Source of the DNA: Tetrahymena elliotti 4EA
Lineage: Eukaryota; Ciliophora; Oligohymenophorea; Hymenostomatida; Tetrahymenidae
Length of the DNA: 64,000 nucleotides
Assembly (NCBI GenBank): GCA_000231825.2
Contig: JH720296.1
Location: 124,001-188,000, forward strand
Direction: 5' to 3'
Part shown: piece by piece, positions 48,301 to 63,439 of the stretch
Position numbering within the stretch: position 1 is the first letter of the stretch
How the letters are laid out: the number at the start of each line of letters is the position of its first letter
The notes under the pieces: model-generated
Seen by the model: the letters and a program-made list of their open reading frames with translations, nothing else
Databases searched by the model: none
What the model was told of the DNA's origin: nothing
Made by a program: the position numbers and the translations under genes

Positions 48301-51300
48301 CTGTTTTACACTTTTTTTTACTATTAATTCTCAGGCTCTTCATCATCTTCTTAATTTAATACCAATGATTATAATTCTTGAAAGTTCTTATAAGTATCAT
48401 ATTCTTGAGATATTTTAGTACTAGATCTTAGAAATTTGAGATTGACATCTCTCTTAAATGTTTATTTTCTTTTTAAGGAATTGAAACTTTTTTATTTTTT
48501 AAGAGCTTGGTCATCAAAAGAGTCAAATATTTTATCAGATTTTTATTTTCTTTGTAAGAGAGAGTCTTCTTCATCATCTGGAATTTAAGTATCAGATATA
48601 CTATTTGAACTTGATTAATCTGATTCATTAGAACTTTCTGATGAATTTGAAGATTTTTTTTCCTTTTTCTTTTTGGGTTTAGCTTTTTTTGTTTTTTCAC
48701 TAACTCTTCTGAGAGCAAGATATCTTTCAAAGACCATAAAAGCTACCTAAATAAATAGGCAGATGACCATTTCTCCACTAAATTAATTATATTTAAGTTA
48801 TTCATTAATTCCTTATGTATTTTTAGCATCTATCCTTGTGTAAAATATAAATATAAAAAGCAATATTATAACTTATATTAAAGCAATCCATGGATAAAAA
48901 TCTTTGCCTGAACGTTTATTGTAAGAACTAAATACTCTTTTGATGAAATTATCTTTTTTAAAAGTGTCATTTATTAATAAATCAGGCTTTTATTTAAGAT
49001 CTTTCAACATTTATTCATGCATGCTAATGGATCTTTCCTATTCAGTGATTAGCAGTTATTTTTTTTTGCCATTATTCAATGATTTATTGAGCAAATCTGC
49101 ATTAAAATTAGATTTTTCTTAAATGTTTGCAATTTATAATTTATTATTTTCCTCACCTTCTGATAAAGTTTAATCCTCTAAAAATGGTTATTGGCTTTAC
49201 TTAATTATGCTCTTTTATTATAAAGAACTTTATTTTTTAATACTTGGTTACTTTTTTAGTAAAGTAAAATTATCATTTTCACTTTCAAAATTGTATTTTT
49301 TTTCATTTTAGTTTTCTGTTGAATGCGCTATTTCCAGTTTTTAGATATTTTTTGTGAAATAACCTTCTTTGTTCAAAAAATTATCACTATCGAATTATTG
49401 TTAGCTCATCTATCTTTAACTCAATAATGTAGGCCTTTGTGATAATTTTCTAAAAAGGGGAGAAATTTAATCTATATTTTTCAAAATATTATCTTGAGTT
49501 GCTGGCTGTAAACAATTTTCTAAATAATCTTATCTAAATTCTAAATCATTAACACATTTTCTTATGTAAGATTGATAAATGTTTTCACTATTGTAAACAT
49601 CTTCTTTATCCATTCCAATATACTTAGTAACTATTTGAGCAACAAAAATCAAAAATATTAAGTATCCTTCAAAGCTAAAGCTTAAATTATCATTAAAAAA
49701 GGTATTTTGGAGTTATTGGTCCATATTAATACCATTTATCTATATGATAAACTTAAAGAATAGTAAGAATGTAACATAGATAAAACTAATCTTCCAGATA
49801 TACAAAGAAACAAATTTAATTTCTATCAAGAAATTTAAGAAAACTAAACCAATGAATGGCATACTCATCAACCCAGTATTAGAGAAATAGTACATCAAGA
49901 AAAAGAAAAAGCAGACAAACTACCAGTTACTCATAACCATCTTAAAAAAGCTTTTCAAAATTCTTTAAAATATAAATTAAAATTTTTTTTTTTTCATTTT
50001 AGATAAATATTCAATTAATAAATTACCTTTTCATCAAGCCAAATTTAGTAAGAAGATTGAATGGCAGTGAATTTTAATATTTCACATTATAAATATACAT
50101 AGGAATTTATGGGTGATAAATGCAAATGTGGTCAAGATTATTTCTCTATTCTCTTTGAATTATTTTTTTATCTTAAATGTTTTTCTCTTCTTCTTTTCTC
50201 AGATGATAATAATATGGAATGGTGGAATATTAAGATGATGTTTCAATTAAAGTATCATATATGATTTTTGAAATTTCATCACACTCAGTAGCTCTCTAAA
50301 TGATAGCAAAAAGATTGTTAAATGCGAATTCAACTCCAGCTTCTTATATTGTTTGATAAAGACAATAGTATACAATAGAAAGTAGATGGCTGTACTCCAT
50401 CAAAGAAGTTAAGTTTCCTAATAAAAGATCTTGGATATTTATGTATATTTTGCTGAAAATTTGACAATTGTTTTTAAGAATGTAGTCACTTATTTGAATT
50501 GTGTCCATGAAAAGTAATGGATTTATTTATGATTCTATCAGTTTACAAATCTTTATTAAAATTTTATGAGAGGTTTCGCGCTTGGCTAATTTACTGCCTT
50601 TGATTAGGGCTTCTTCTTCCTCTTTTTACTTTTATATTCTGTTATCAAATTATTGTTTAATTTAATCCATTAAATCATTGTCTTCGTCATCAAGTATTTC
50701 TGATGAGTTAAAAAGACTAATTTGGCTATCTTCCAAGTCTTCAGAGTCTGAGTTCTTTTATGTTTTCTTTACTGCTTAAATATTCTCAATATTGTGATAT
50801 CTGTTTGCTTTTTCTTACTTTTTTTCTTATAAAGATTTCTTTCTGCTTGGTCGATGAACTTTTTAATTTTAGAATCCCACACTCTTTTCTTTGGATTTTT
50901 TTCTCATTTTTTTTTAATTCTAATTTAATTCATTTTCTTTGGCCTGATGATTCTAAACAATGCTTTTTTTAAATGCATTTTATTAGTCAAATAAAAAGTT
51001 TTATTCTAAATGATCAACACTGCTGACCTTACTTATCTTCATTCTTCTTAAATTACTCTAATTTAGTTAATCTTAAATATTTGATTAATTTTATTAATTC
51101 ATTATTTTTTAGTTTTAATTTTCAACATTTTTTAATTAAATTTGACTTATTATTGGAAAATCATATTTTTTCAGCTAAATGCTGCTATTAAAGTTTATTT
51201 CATCAATATTTCCTAATGATTCGGTTGAGCTATAATCTAATTCTTCATTATCAGTGGCGGCATTTTACTTATTTTATAACACCTACCCACTAAAAATGTT

Positions 51301-54300
51301 AAACTAGTTACTTTAGTCTTTTTAATCTTATTACTATTCTTACTGCTATGTTTAGTTGAAATTCTATTCTTATTTTATTAAGTTGAGCTAAATAGACTAC
51401 CCTAATTCATTCTTTTAGTCATCTAATAAATTTATTTAATTTTAATTTTGAAGAGAAATTTTTTAATTTCTATCTTTTTAATTAAATTAATTTTCTTATT
51501 AGACATTATGTAAACTATTCTTTGGTTTGCTTTTATTTGAAAGCCCTCTTATTTTATTGTTTGCACTTGATGGATCTGAAAAAATAAAATCTTTGCTATC
51601 ATTTCGAAGATTATTTATGTATGAGAAGTGGCTTTAAGGCACATTTTGTGCACTTTATGATCTGTGAGGATGCATATTTGCTGAATTTTTAGTAGTGTTA
51701 CCTTGATTTAGTTGCAAGCTCACATTTAAATTTCTGTTTGAATTATTTTACTATTAGGAAGTATTTGTTTAAATATAAGACTGAGATTTGTGCCAATTTT
51801 TTAAAGTTAGTGTAACTTTACGAACAACTTCTCTTAAGCTTCTGCGTTCTTTTTCATTTTTGAGCAATTCTGATATTGTTTAATCGTTTTAATGAATAGA
51901 AAGAGCTTTATGACTCAAATTAGCATTAAGTATATAAGATTAGCTTACTGAGAAGGTGATTGTCTTAAAATCTTAAGATGATATCAATAATTAAGTACAC
52001 ATTATACAGAACATGATATAAATTTTATCAATTATTTGGAGATTTAAAAACTAATGAGAGAGAAAGTAGCCTGTTGAAGATATGTTATTTCTAACATAGG
52101 GTATTTACATAGTAGAGTATAGTGCAAATACAGCATATAAGTAGAATTATAAGACTCTCAATAAATTCTAAATTTTCTTTCTTTGATTAAGCATTTGTGG
52201 AAAAGGGACTATGAATTCTGTTACAAAAAAGATTATCATGTTGTAAGTAAGTATGATGAAATTAAAAATATCAATATATTAGCAAGAAATAATCATTATC
52301 AGCACAGCACAAATAATGTAGCCAAATGATATACTCATCTCATACATCAAATTTACAAATTAAAATGACTATGATTTCCAATTTTTATAATTGATCCACA
52401 ATGGTTATATAGGATTTATGAATTAGTCCTCTTCTTATTAAGTATTTTCATATCTAGAATCGCTTCGTTCAGATAATTCAGCTGAGTAAGTTGAGAGATT
52501 AAAATTTGATTAAGATTTCTTTTAAATTTAGTTGTTATCAGAATCATGGTTTCTCAAAGAATTTTCTTTTATTAATTTTTCTGATCCTTGATCTTGCTTG
52601 TAAATGTTTATTGGTACAATTTATTATGGGAAAAGATTGTTCTCATAGATAGACCTTACTCTATTTTTAACTTTTTGGATGTTTCTCACAATGCTATTGA
52701 CTAAATATTTGTAGCAATTAAAATAAATTCCAATTACTGTGAAAACTAAGCAATTTAGAATGAATGAGACTGTGGCTGAGTTACCTTAATTATTACTGCT
52801 GTTAAATGCTAAATACTACAAAAGCTCTTAATCTGAAACATATTACTCAATTAATGACATACTTTTAAAATCAAGTAAATACTTATCAATCTCTAGAGGA
52901 CTAGTTTATTCATTTATATTTACAAGCAGTAAAATATATTACAGTAAGACTAAGAAAATTGTATTTCTGTTAATAGCTTTAATTGAATTACCTAAAAAAG
53001 CTACCAAGAGATATATAAATGAAAAAACATCATGCTTTTATTCAGAAACGTGCATTAAAATTACAGAGTAAAAAGGATAAAGAGCAAATATGAGGGCTGA
53101 TTTACATTTCTGCTTTGCATAACAAGATTTCATTTAGTAAAAATATTAAATTCTCAAATAATTATTGTAAACAAAGTCTGGATCATCTCTAAAAATTTAT
53201 TTTTGTTTTTCTTCGTTTTCTGCTCTATTTTTGTTTATCGCTTTCTAGTTATTTTTCTTCCTTTTCAGCTATTCTTAGAAATTTTATTATTTTTATTCTT
53301 CACCAAAATCATTGTCTTAATCAAATTCCTTCACAGCATTTGATGGCTAAACCTTAAATTCATAGTTACCATATAATCTATTCTTAAACTGATTAATTGA
53401 ACCTTCATCTTCTATATAGTTTTCTAACTCATTTCCATAATCCTCATCATAATTTTTTTCAATTCCTGAATCTATTTTTTCAATTTTTTATAAATTAAAG
53501 TTGTTATCTGGTTTTTTAATCTTGTTCAGAGGAGTAGTTTCTGTTTTTTCTATAAAGTTTTAATAGGTATCTTCAAGGTCACTGTCTTCTTCATTTAACT
53601 TGAAATACTTATTAATTAATTTACACCAAGTAATTTTTTAAGGAATAATTCCTCCTTCTTAATAATAAACTATTTCAACTTCTTTTTCTGAATTTTTTAC
53701 TCGTTTTTACATTTCTTATTCAAAAGCAAGTTTTTCTTCATTTGATTAATTAATTAACTCTGGTTAAACTTAATTTAGATGAAGGTAAGTTAATCTATTG
53801 ATTTGCTAGCTATATGAGGAATTATTTCTTGGGAAATCGGTTTAATTAATAGGACTCTTATCTAATTTCTATATTTAAGTATTTTGATTCTTATTTGAAG
53901 AATCTCTTTCAAAAATATTTTTATTTGATTAAGATAGGCTTTGTATATCCAATTTTTACTGCTCAACATTTATTTCATGCTACTTTTTCATTCTTATTAA
54001 GACATAAATAATAATATTCATCCAGAACATAATAAGATAAAAATAGATATTTCTAAAGATACTTGACAAACTGAGAGTATTACAACTAGTTCCAAAAATG
54101 AAGAAGGCCCATTAAATGTAATTAATTATACTATTACTAACATTAGATTTTGCATAATCGGTTGCTAAAAATTATGCACCATAGGTGATACTAATACAAA
54201 TATAACTAAACCAAAAAGAATAAGGCCAAATAGCAAGTTATTCTTCAATTTTAAGCTTTTATTAAAAACAAATAAAATCCTATATTTTTTCTGGAATTTT

Positions 54301-57300
54301 ATTTTCCATAGCATCTCTTTTACTAGTTCTTCTCAACACTTAAATTTTCTTAAGCTAATTAGAACTTTTCTATTTTAAAGCTTATTCTTATTTGTTTTAC
54401 TAACTTTAAGTTTAAAGTTATTCTATTTGAATTTCTTTACTTTGATTTGCTTTTACTACTTAAAAATTCTTCAACTAGTTTGATGATATTATAATATCAT
54501 CTTTTCTCAAAATTTATTCTTATTATTTTTAGATTTTATCTTATTGAGGTTCTAAATTAATTCTCCATCCAAGATTTTTTTATGGGAAAGAGTAAAATTT
54601 CTAAAAGGTTTTAAAGAAATAATTTATACTCTTTTTCATATAAGTTTTTTCCAAAAATGCTTCCAATTAATTGTGATAGCGATAAAAAAATTTCAAATAA
54701 ATGATAATGAATATTAGCATAGAAATTGATAATCTAAACAGCATAGCAAATACAAAAACTAACATATTCTAGACATCTATCATTATAAATTAGAGACCTT
54801 TGAGTATCTGAAAAACTCCACTGCTCCTATTTACAAGAAAATAAATTTTTTTATTTTAAAATTAGTTTCACTTGTATCAAAAATTAGAGAAAGTTTAAAA
54901 AATAATAAATTTATTAAGTTATCTATCACCTCGTGAATGCAAAAAAAAGTAAAAATAAAATGATTCCCTATTTGCTTGACAAGAAAATTTTGGAAAATAC
55001 CTTTTTTGGGATATCAGTATTTTAATAAGAGAATATATGGCTTCATTAGATATAAAAAAAATTAAGGAAAAGAAATTACACTTCACTGTAGATATCGAAT
55101 AATACATAGTTTATATAGATCTATCTATTTTCTTCTCTTCTTGCTTTCTAGTAATTTTTGTTTATTATATCTATAGTTATGTTTTCTCTATCATTTAAAA
55201 GTTTTTTTTAATTATCACTAACTACTGAGCAATTACTTTCAGATTTATCCCTAAGTTATGCTTTATTGTGGTGCTTGACAGAATTGTATATCATTTTCAA
55301 GTAATTTTAAACATAAATAGCAAAATATAAAACAAAAATAATGGGAAAGAATGTATATCTCAAATTATCAGTTTCTTTATTAAGTTCAGGATAAAACCCA
55401 TATATTGCTCTATTTTCTTTAAATGTTTTATATCTTTCTGAAGTAGGATCTATTACATAATCTTGCACAAACTTTAAAGATGTAAACTAGAGTATATAGC
55501 AAAGCAGGATGTATAAAATAACTACTTGGTTGAAGAAATACCACATTTTGTAATATCTAATTATTTATTTAATATTTTTAATTCAAAAATTTAATAAAAA
55601 GATAAAAAAATGAAATTACTTTTTATATTTGAAGAGTTGAGGTTCCTTATATTTAAATATGTAGTAGAATACTATCAAGAATGATAATAATAGTAAAAAA
55701 CTGTTTATGAAACTAAAATCTTGTAGAATTAAGCAAGTTGTTATTCCAAAAAATGATAACCAATAAATTAAATTTTTTCCTAGTATTGTAACTTTATTTG
55801 TGTAAAATAAAAATTTTGGGCAATATTTTTTAACAATAGGCTAGTCTTAGATGAGAAAAATAATCTTGTTTGAATATTTTTAATATGTGTCAGATCTGAA
55901 TGTGTCTTCTTGCAGAGTGGCAAACATAAAGGCAATCCAAATAAGTGATAAGCCTGCATAGTCTTCTTTTGAAAGACTGAGGGAAAATGGCAAACCATAA
56001 TCATAGTTAATTCCAACAAAATTAATTATAGTCCCTAAATATCCTTCTGAATCATCATTGCCACCTTCTTCGCCTTGATAATTCATATTTTGCTTCAATA
56101 TAGTATAGATAAACTTAGCCAAAATAACCATAGCAAGATATATTAAGAGAATATACCAGTATTTAAAGGAAAAACTCATCACATACATTTTTCCATTTTT
56201 CTTAATTTTGATAGTCTTCATACTGTTTTGGAAGAATATCAAAAATAAAACAACCAATAGAAGGTGAATGATATTGATAGTATAAAACCCAATCCAATAC
56301 AATAAAAACAATGCCAAAGTCTAGCTATATTTTAGTATGAATGCAAAAAAGATAGTCATCAAAGATACAGGCTTTTATTGGGGTAATTATATATTCTTAT
56401 CATTATTCTTATTGCTAGCTAATTCTTATTCAGCATAACTAAATTATGAATGACTTTAATTTCTTTAATGATTATCTTATTCTTAATCTTATCTAAATCT
56501 AACAACACTGCTGTTGCTTTGTTTACTAAATCTAATATTGATATCTGCCTTGACTGGATCACTTTTTGAAGGAATTCTTGTTTGTTCTGAATAAATTTTA
56601 GCTTTATTATTGTGAGAATTTTCTTATTTTTCACTGTTTCTCTATAAAACAACTTCATTATTTTATTCATTCTACTTAATATTATTTTCTATGGAATTTT
56701 TAGGAAGATCATTTTATTGAGCTTCTAAATCTTATTTCTCTTTTAATTTATTTTCTTCTTTCTTTTCTTGATTAGCCTCTTTTTATTTTTGTAATTATAT
56801 CATAGAAGACAGATTTTACTTTAATCTACGCAATATGAGCAAATATGTGAAAAATAAAAAAATTATTGTATTAAAAATTATACTCTCTAGCCAGAAATAT
56901 TTTTAAAAGACAAAGCCATGCTTTGGATACAAATCATTATTTTCTTGTATACTTCCATATAAGTTGAAAGCATAAATAACAATAATGCAAGGTATTGGCA
57001 CTAAAATTATAAAGAGAAATTTAATTTTAATTTCAAGCTTAAAAATTGAACTAAGCAAACACCACATAATTAATCCTATTGAATAATAGCAAGGATATCT
57101 CATAATTATTAATATACAACAGCACTATAGAAACCTTATTGGAAGTATCGAATCTTCAAATTATGATTTTATGTAAATAAAAGATCTGTTTGAAAGTTCT
57201 AAAATCTTATTGTAAAGTTTAGCTTTAAAATCTGAAAATTTATTTTTGCTAGTTTTTTAACTAGATAAACGATAACTCTCAGGCTAGACGGATTCTTCAT

Positions 57301-59402
57301 ATAAAATATCTTATTTTTTTGATAAAAACATACTATCATCTATACTTATATCTTCTCCTTTTTCTATTTTTACTAATTTCTATCTTATGATTTCGATACC
57401 TCTTTCTTTAGAATCTTCTGTCCTAAGATGTTGTTTTTAATATAACATTTACTGTTAAAATTATTCTGCTTATTTTTCATTTGCTTTAAATGAGCCTCTT
57501 TTTTGATTATTCTATTATCTTTTTAGAAATAAGCCTGGAGAATAAGTGGTGCTTTTATTATTTTTCCTCATTTTATTCAGGATACTTTATTAATTTTAGT
57601 CCTCAATGTTTAAATCTTATTCATTGTCAATATTTTAATAATCATTGAAATCAATATGATCTCTCTCTAATTTTAATGAGTAGGTGAGCTTTCTCTATCT
57701 TATAGCATTTTATCCTTTTTGATTCTGATTTACTTCTTCAAATCTATCCCCTATACCTATTTCTTGAGTATTTAAGTTTTGAACTTCGGCTACAATATTT
57801 TTTAGACTTTGTTACACATATTCATGATTATCTTAGCTTTAATTATGATTTCTGTCAATCATCTCTTATTCAGTTGGGATATCATGATATGTTTGTAATT
57901 CAATTTAAACTTTATCCTAATCATTAATTGCATTAAAATGGTTTAATGAAGTGTTATTTAATTATCCGTATCTAGGAAGTAATTCTGATTTTGTTTCATG
58001 AAGATTTGATTTCTACTTTCCACTTAAAAGCTTAACTAAAGCCTTTTTGAGTCTATTTTTCTTCTTTTCCTTTTCTATTTGTTAATATATAGGAAGAAAA
58101 GACCACCTTGATCTTTCATGATAAAGCTTCTGCAAATAAAATACAGATATAAAGAAAAGAACTACTAAGCTTAGGATGTAGAAAGGATGTTACTATTTTT
58201 AAATTTTAAAAAGGTGATAGTAAAAACAAAAAAAAAGATTTGATCAATTTAATTAAATTCACTCATTTGATACAGGAAAAAAAGTAAATTAAAAAAGAAT
58301 TTATTAGTCTATTAATTCATGTGTAAATGCAATTTATTAAAAATTTGTTACATTTAAACCATTTGAAAATTCAGCAATTGAATTTACTCCTAAGAATTCA
58401 GAATCGAAGTAAGTATTTCCCAAAAAAGTATTTGTGGCAGAAAACATATTTAAAAAAAACTAACTGAAGCAATATATTTAAACTAATGTCTAAATGACAA
58501 GCTATGTATACACCATCCTTCTCTAATCTGTAGCCACCAAAGAAATAGTCTGTGATATCAGCGATAATCCCAGAAATCCGAAAGCCATAATTGAAGGATT
58601 GAAAATTTGACAAGAAGCTAATGAAACTAAAACAAGAAAGTTCAACAACCCATAAGCATTCTAATAAAATTAAAATGTATAAATAAAATACTAAATACTT
58701 TGAATATTTAAATTCTACTTAATTTGAAGGTTGCACAAGCTCTTCAATCCTAATTTCACTTTAGCTTTTATAAATCCGATTAGCTAAACCAAAAACTGAA
58801 AACAAAAGTATATTTGGTATAAAGGTCAAAAGAATCATTTTTGCTTTTTACAGATTGGATTCCTTAGCTTAATCTGTCACAAAAAAAAACTCTAAATCTT
58901 ATAGAACTTTAACACTATCAATATGCAGATTATCTTTTGAGTAGTAAACTATTATAAAAACTATTTTGCTTAACAAATTTAATAACTCTAGTATCATTGA
59001 GCATTTGAAGAAAATGTTTCTAAAATTTTTTATCTATACAATTTGTTTCTTGATTAGTATCTCTTTTAATTGCTTTTCTTTGCTTTATTTAGAACCATCT
59101 GTATCAGAAGGTTATTTATAAAAATTTACTAATGCTATCTGCACAAAAATCATAGCCATAATTGTATGTATTATTGTGTAATAACTAACTATTACAATAG
59201 GATATGCGGCTAAAAATGCAAAAGGTATTAATGTACAGAAAATCCACTAAACAACTTTTCCATCATACCAATTACTTTCTTGTTAATCTAATTCATCTTT
59301 GTTTTCAATTTTTTTATCCTTATTTTCTTTGTCTTTATCTTTTTCTTTTTATTGGCCTTCCTTTTTACTTGATAATTAAATCTTTTGTGCTTTTAGGTCC
59401 AT
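45393..59402 (-). CDS. PIEZO: Piezo mechanosensitive ion channel
   Basis: A 14-kb minus-strand gene from ATG at 59402 to TGA at 45393. The C-terminal third is unmistakable. At about 47,158-47,193 it has the PF-x2-E...W motif (PFLQELKVILDW) followed by TKTSLTLFQWFLLEDI. The cap then ends at about 46,020, followed by the last membrane helix (SIITLYTSVILVIGKFIRD) and a C-terminal domain with MPNPDELLRICEAI and ERILYFELMDLIRSPE. The rest is a long series of membrane-helix groups separated by Gln/Asn/acidic linkers, as in the Piezo blade. Confirmed exons include 59402-58512, 58459-58352, one starting at 58192, and the last, 45753-45393; introns seen are about 50-160 nt. The full exon map was not made. 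The protein should exceed 4,000 aa against about 2,500 in mammals, mostly from linkers. Piezo forms trimeric stretch-gated cation channels. Confidence 0.93.
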
Positions 59403-61307
59403 CTAAATAACTAATCTATTTACAATCTTAACTTGAAAAATAAAATACAAAAATTTATTTTGTTAAACTTTATTTTTTTATTAAAAGAAGCAAGCAAATA
59501 GAATTAATTTTTGTTTTTACTTCTCTCTAATTTAGATTCTATTTTAAATTTAAAGTAGATCTCTGTAAATATTTCCTTTTTAAGTTCTGTCTCTAGAAAA
59601 TTAGTACAAATAATTTCTGAGTAAATCATTTTGTTGGTAATAATAGATTTTTGTTTACTGTCTTAATTTTTATCAGTAAATAGTTTACCTTAAAAATATT
59701 TGATTAATGGAGAAACTCTTCATAAAACTAAACTTTAAAGTTATTTTATTACCATAATCATTATTTATTTATTTTATTTTATAAATGCTAATTCATATGT
59801 ATACTTATTAAATAACTCACTTTATGTGTGAAATAAAAGTAGAAATCATTTATTTCTTTAATTTTAACATCAAAATAATTTTCTAAAAAAAAAAATTTTA
59901 ATTTTAATTAATTTAAAATAGAATCAGTACTTACTGTATGATAATCATTTTTTTTAAAAATATCTTGACAAGAAATTCTAAAAATTAACCTAATTTAAAA
60001 ATTCTTTTGCTTCAATTTTAATTAATTATTTTTAAATTAGATATTAACAAAAAAAGTAGCTCATATAGCAACATATCCAAATTAAATTTCTTTAATTTGT
60101 CATGCTCTTAACTTATTTGAGATTACTTACTGGAATAATTTTAATTTAAATTGTTTTTCATAAAATTTTAAGTTAATTAAATTATTTTATTGTATCTAAA
60201 AAGAAAATATGCCATTAAAAAATCTAACAATTTACATTTTTTATTTTAAATTTAATAATAAAAAATAGTTTATAATTTTTTTCCATTTTAATTTTTTTAA
60301 TTTAATGATTGAAATGGGTAATCAAAAAAAAGAATTCTGATAATTTTCTAAATTTCAGGACTCCCAACATTTTTCTTCTGAAAAAAAGAAATCAAAATTC
60401 ATTTAATCTAAGATAAAAGAAAGAGCTTTAAAATTTGTACCCTAAAATTATTTTTGATAGAAATTTTGTAGGTTATAATCAAATTTTATTTAGCTTGTTA
60501 AAATAATCTGAATAAAAAAATAACTAAGGTATTACATTTCAAATGAAAAAGCTGATTTACAAAATTTAACTTTTTAACTTGGGTTTTTTTAAAAATAAAT
60601 TATGGATTTTTCTTTTATAGGGTAACCTGGTGATTTTGTTATAGTGTGTAGTCATGTAGAAAATTAATTCACAAAAAATAAATATTTTTATAATATGGAA
60701 TATACTGATTAAATTATATTAATATAAATCAATTAATATCATATCTCCTTCTTTTTGGAATAATTTTTTCTACTCTTTACGGTAAAGAGAAACATCAAAC
60801 TATGATGCAAATATCTCATAAATTATCTACCCTGGTTTTATATTTTATTGTATAATTGGTCTATATTTTCAACCATCTTTCTTGAGATTAGCCCCATGTC
60901 CATATAGGCTATAATTAAACCTTTGATTAAATCTGGGATCTTTATTTTTCATTTGTTTATTTTTAATCTATTTACCAAATTATAATTAAAAATAGAAAAG
61001 ATTATTCATATTTACTATCACTAATCTGAAAAAATCTGAATTTATACTTCAAGTCACTATGAAAAAATAATGATAAAAATAAATGGACACAATATTTTTA
61101 AAAAACTCCTTTAATTAAATACATTTTCTATTTTTTTAGACCATTTAGTAAAATAGAATAAATATTTTTTTAAAAATTTATGGGAATTCATGTCAGACTT
61201 TCGTCTAAATTAAATAAACAAATAAACACCTCTTAAATTTTACAAGTAAATATAAATTTATTAAGTTTAAAAAGAAATAGATTTTAAATCTATTATCATT
61301 TTTTTAC
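59403..61307. other. AT-rich spacer, 1.9 kb
   Basis: Upstream region of the Piezo gene and 3' flank of the next gene. No coding frame, RNA or repeat is recognised. One short GC-richer patch lies at about 60,620-60,660 with no evident structure. Confidence 0.5.
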
Positions 61308-62637
61308 TCATTCTTATCTTCTTTCTCTTTATCTTTATTTTTTTAATAAATTTAAACCAGGTTATATGCTCTTTCTAATTTCCAAATCTTCATACTCTTT
61401 ATTTTCCATTTCTTTATATAAATCTTCATACTCTTCCTTTGCTTCTTTTTCTCTCTTTTATAAAACAAAATACTTCATGTTTTCTTCCTCAATATGGATA
61501 TCTGACTAAATTGCATAGTTGGATTTCTACAAAATAATAATTAAAATATCTTGATTTAAAAAATATTATGAATCATAATCTTACTAGCATACTAGCGAAA
61601 TTAGAAAATTTAGACTTACCAGTCAACAATTCTTACTAGATTTAATAAAAAATCATTCAATTTATAACTTATAAAAATAATTTTAATTTACTTCTTATGT
61701 GCTAGCTGAAACCAATAGTATATCTGGTAAGTATTATTTTGGATACTTGGTATCTGTAAATTTACTGTTAAATGCATCATCTTCAAAAAAAATAGTTTGA
61801 TATTTTTTTGATTTAAACAAACGATCAGTGATGCCAAAAGAGCTAACATGCTGTAAAGGAAAGAGTTTGATATTATTTTATCTAAATATTTTAATTTAAT
61901 TAAAATCTATTTATTTATTTAAAGTTGATAGAGTTTACCTCATAAATTATTCTGTATCATCATTAATACCTTCAAATGTGTTATTTACTAAAGTTTAAGG
62001 TATGCAAAGATATTTATTTGTATATTCAGTCTTAAGAAATTCTATATTTGCAATGTTTTATATATCTAAATCTTTGCACATAATATATATATCCTTATTT
62101 TTGCCTTCAACCTTATTTTAGAGTTAGAATAATAGCTAATTAGCTTTCCTATAAGCAAGTTCTAGTTACTAAATTTATTTATTAGTTAAAATTTTATGAA
62201 AATTATCAAACATTTTTAAAATAAATAAAAAATGATATTTTGTTTTTTGTTAATTCTACCTATAATTTCAGATCTTCATAAGACTCAAAAGGAATCTTTT
62301 TGGCTTTATAAACATTTTAAAGCTAATAAAACAATAATTTTAATTAAGGAATCAATTTTTAAGATTTATTTACATTAACAACTATTGTATCGCAGTAACT
62401 ATATAAAAATTATCTTGTAAACCAATCTTAGAAGTTTCTTTATTGGCTTGCTTCTTGATGAGTAATATCAATATACCAATCAAGAGTTTCATTATCTTTT
62501 GTTTCTTAATCTTATTTAATTTTATAGGGAATGCTCAAGTTTACATACTGTATAATCTTTTTTCTATGTAGAGTAAAAATACTGTCAAAGTACTTTTCAT
62601 AGTAATTGAGAATTGTGCTATTATATCTTTTAAGCAT
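61308..62637 (-). CDS. Hypothetical protein, 294 aa, five exons
   Basis: Exons 62637-62374, 62322-62260, 62168-61989, 61850-61692 and 61526-61308 are all whole-codon joins and end at TGA. The protein is soluble: no signal peptide or membrane segment. Its N-terminal part has many aromatic residues (YNSTILNYYEKYFDSIFTLHRKK, then DWYIDITHQE), the middle has helical and strand-like stretches, and the C-terminus is a charged helix with a duplicated EYEDL segment. I do not recognise a family. The third intron (61851-61988) removes a stretch that is also open, so retention would add residues but break the frame of the next exon. Function unknown. Confidence 0.7.
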
Positions 62638-63439
62638 ATTTGATAATTTTAATTTGAAAATAGTAAGTAAATTAATGCAAATTTTTTTTTAGTTAGATTA
62701 TTCTTATTATAAATATATCCTTAATCCATGAATTAATTAAAATTATATGATTAAAAATCACAGAGCATGCATACACAAGTATTTTCATGATATTTTTAAA
62801 AAATCTAAAGATAATTTTCAAACTAAAATATATTATACACAAAATAACTACTATTTAAAAGAATATTGAGCTAAATTAAAATATTAAATTAACAGAATTT
62901 AATAGTAAATTAAATTTTCTTTTGGATAAAAATTATTTGATTAAAATATTTTTCATTTTTTCTTTAAAAATTCTGATTTCAATATTGAGATATTATTAAA
63001 AAAATTATTTTAGATTAATTAGATTAATTGATGTTAAAATCTGTTTTAAATTATCATTTAATTCATTAAAATATCAAAAATAATTTACCAAATCATCTAT
63101 TTTTATTAAGCCCTTAAAAAGAAAAGCTTTAATAAAAAATGAATTACTACTTTGTACTTTATTTAACGATAATAGCATTATTTATAAATTAGTTTATTTT
63201 TTTACGCATTAAAATACTTTTTAAATAATCAAATATTTTGTGTTGTTGATTGATTTAGGAAAATAAATGAAAAGAAATTACAGATAAATAGAAAAAAAAT
63301 TTATTTTTCATCCTTTGATTCTTCACAATAGAAGCCTTAATATAATATAAATCAACTAATTTAACTATACATTTTATTTCATTAATGAATGATACTTTTT
63401 TATATACAAATTTCAATTCTAGAGGATAAATTATTCAAA
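62638..63439. other. AT-rich spacer
   Basis: Spacer between two minus-strand genes; the promoter of the 294-aa gene should lie here. Nothing else is visible. Confidence 0.5.

Noticed and set aside
55780..56019. Minus-strand ORF of 79 codons
   Set aside because: Overlaps in another frame the 145-codon Piezo blade segment at 55880-56317, which has the real membrane helices.
59204..59410. Plus-strand ORF of 68 codons
   Set aside because: Antisense to the first exon of Piezo, which has a continuous frame from ATG at 59402.
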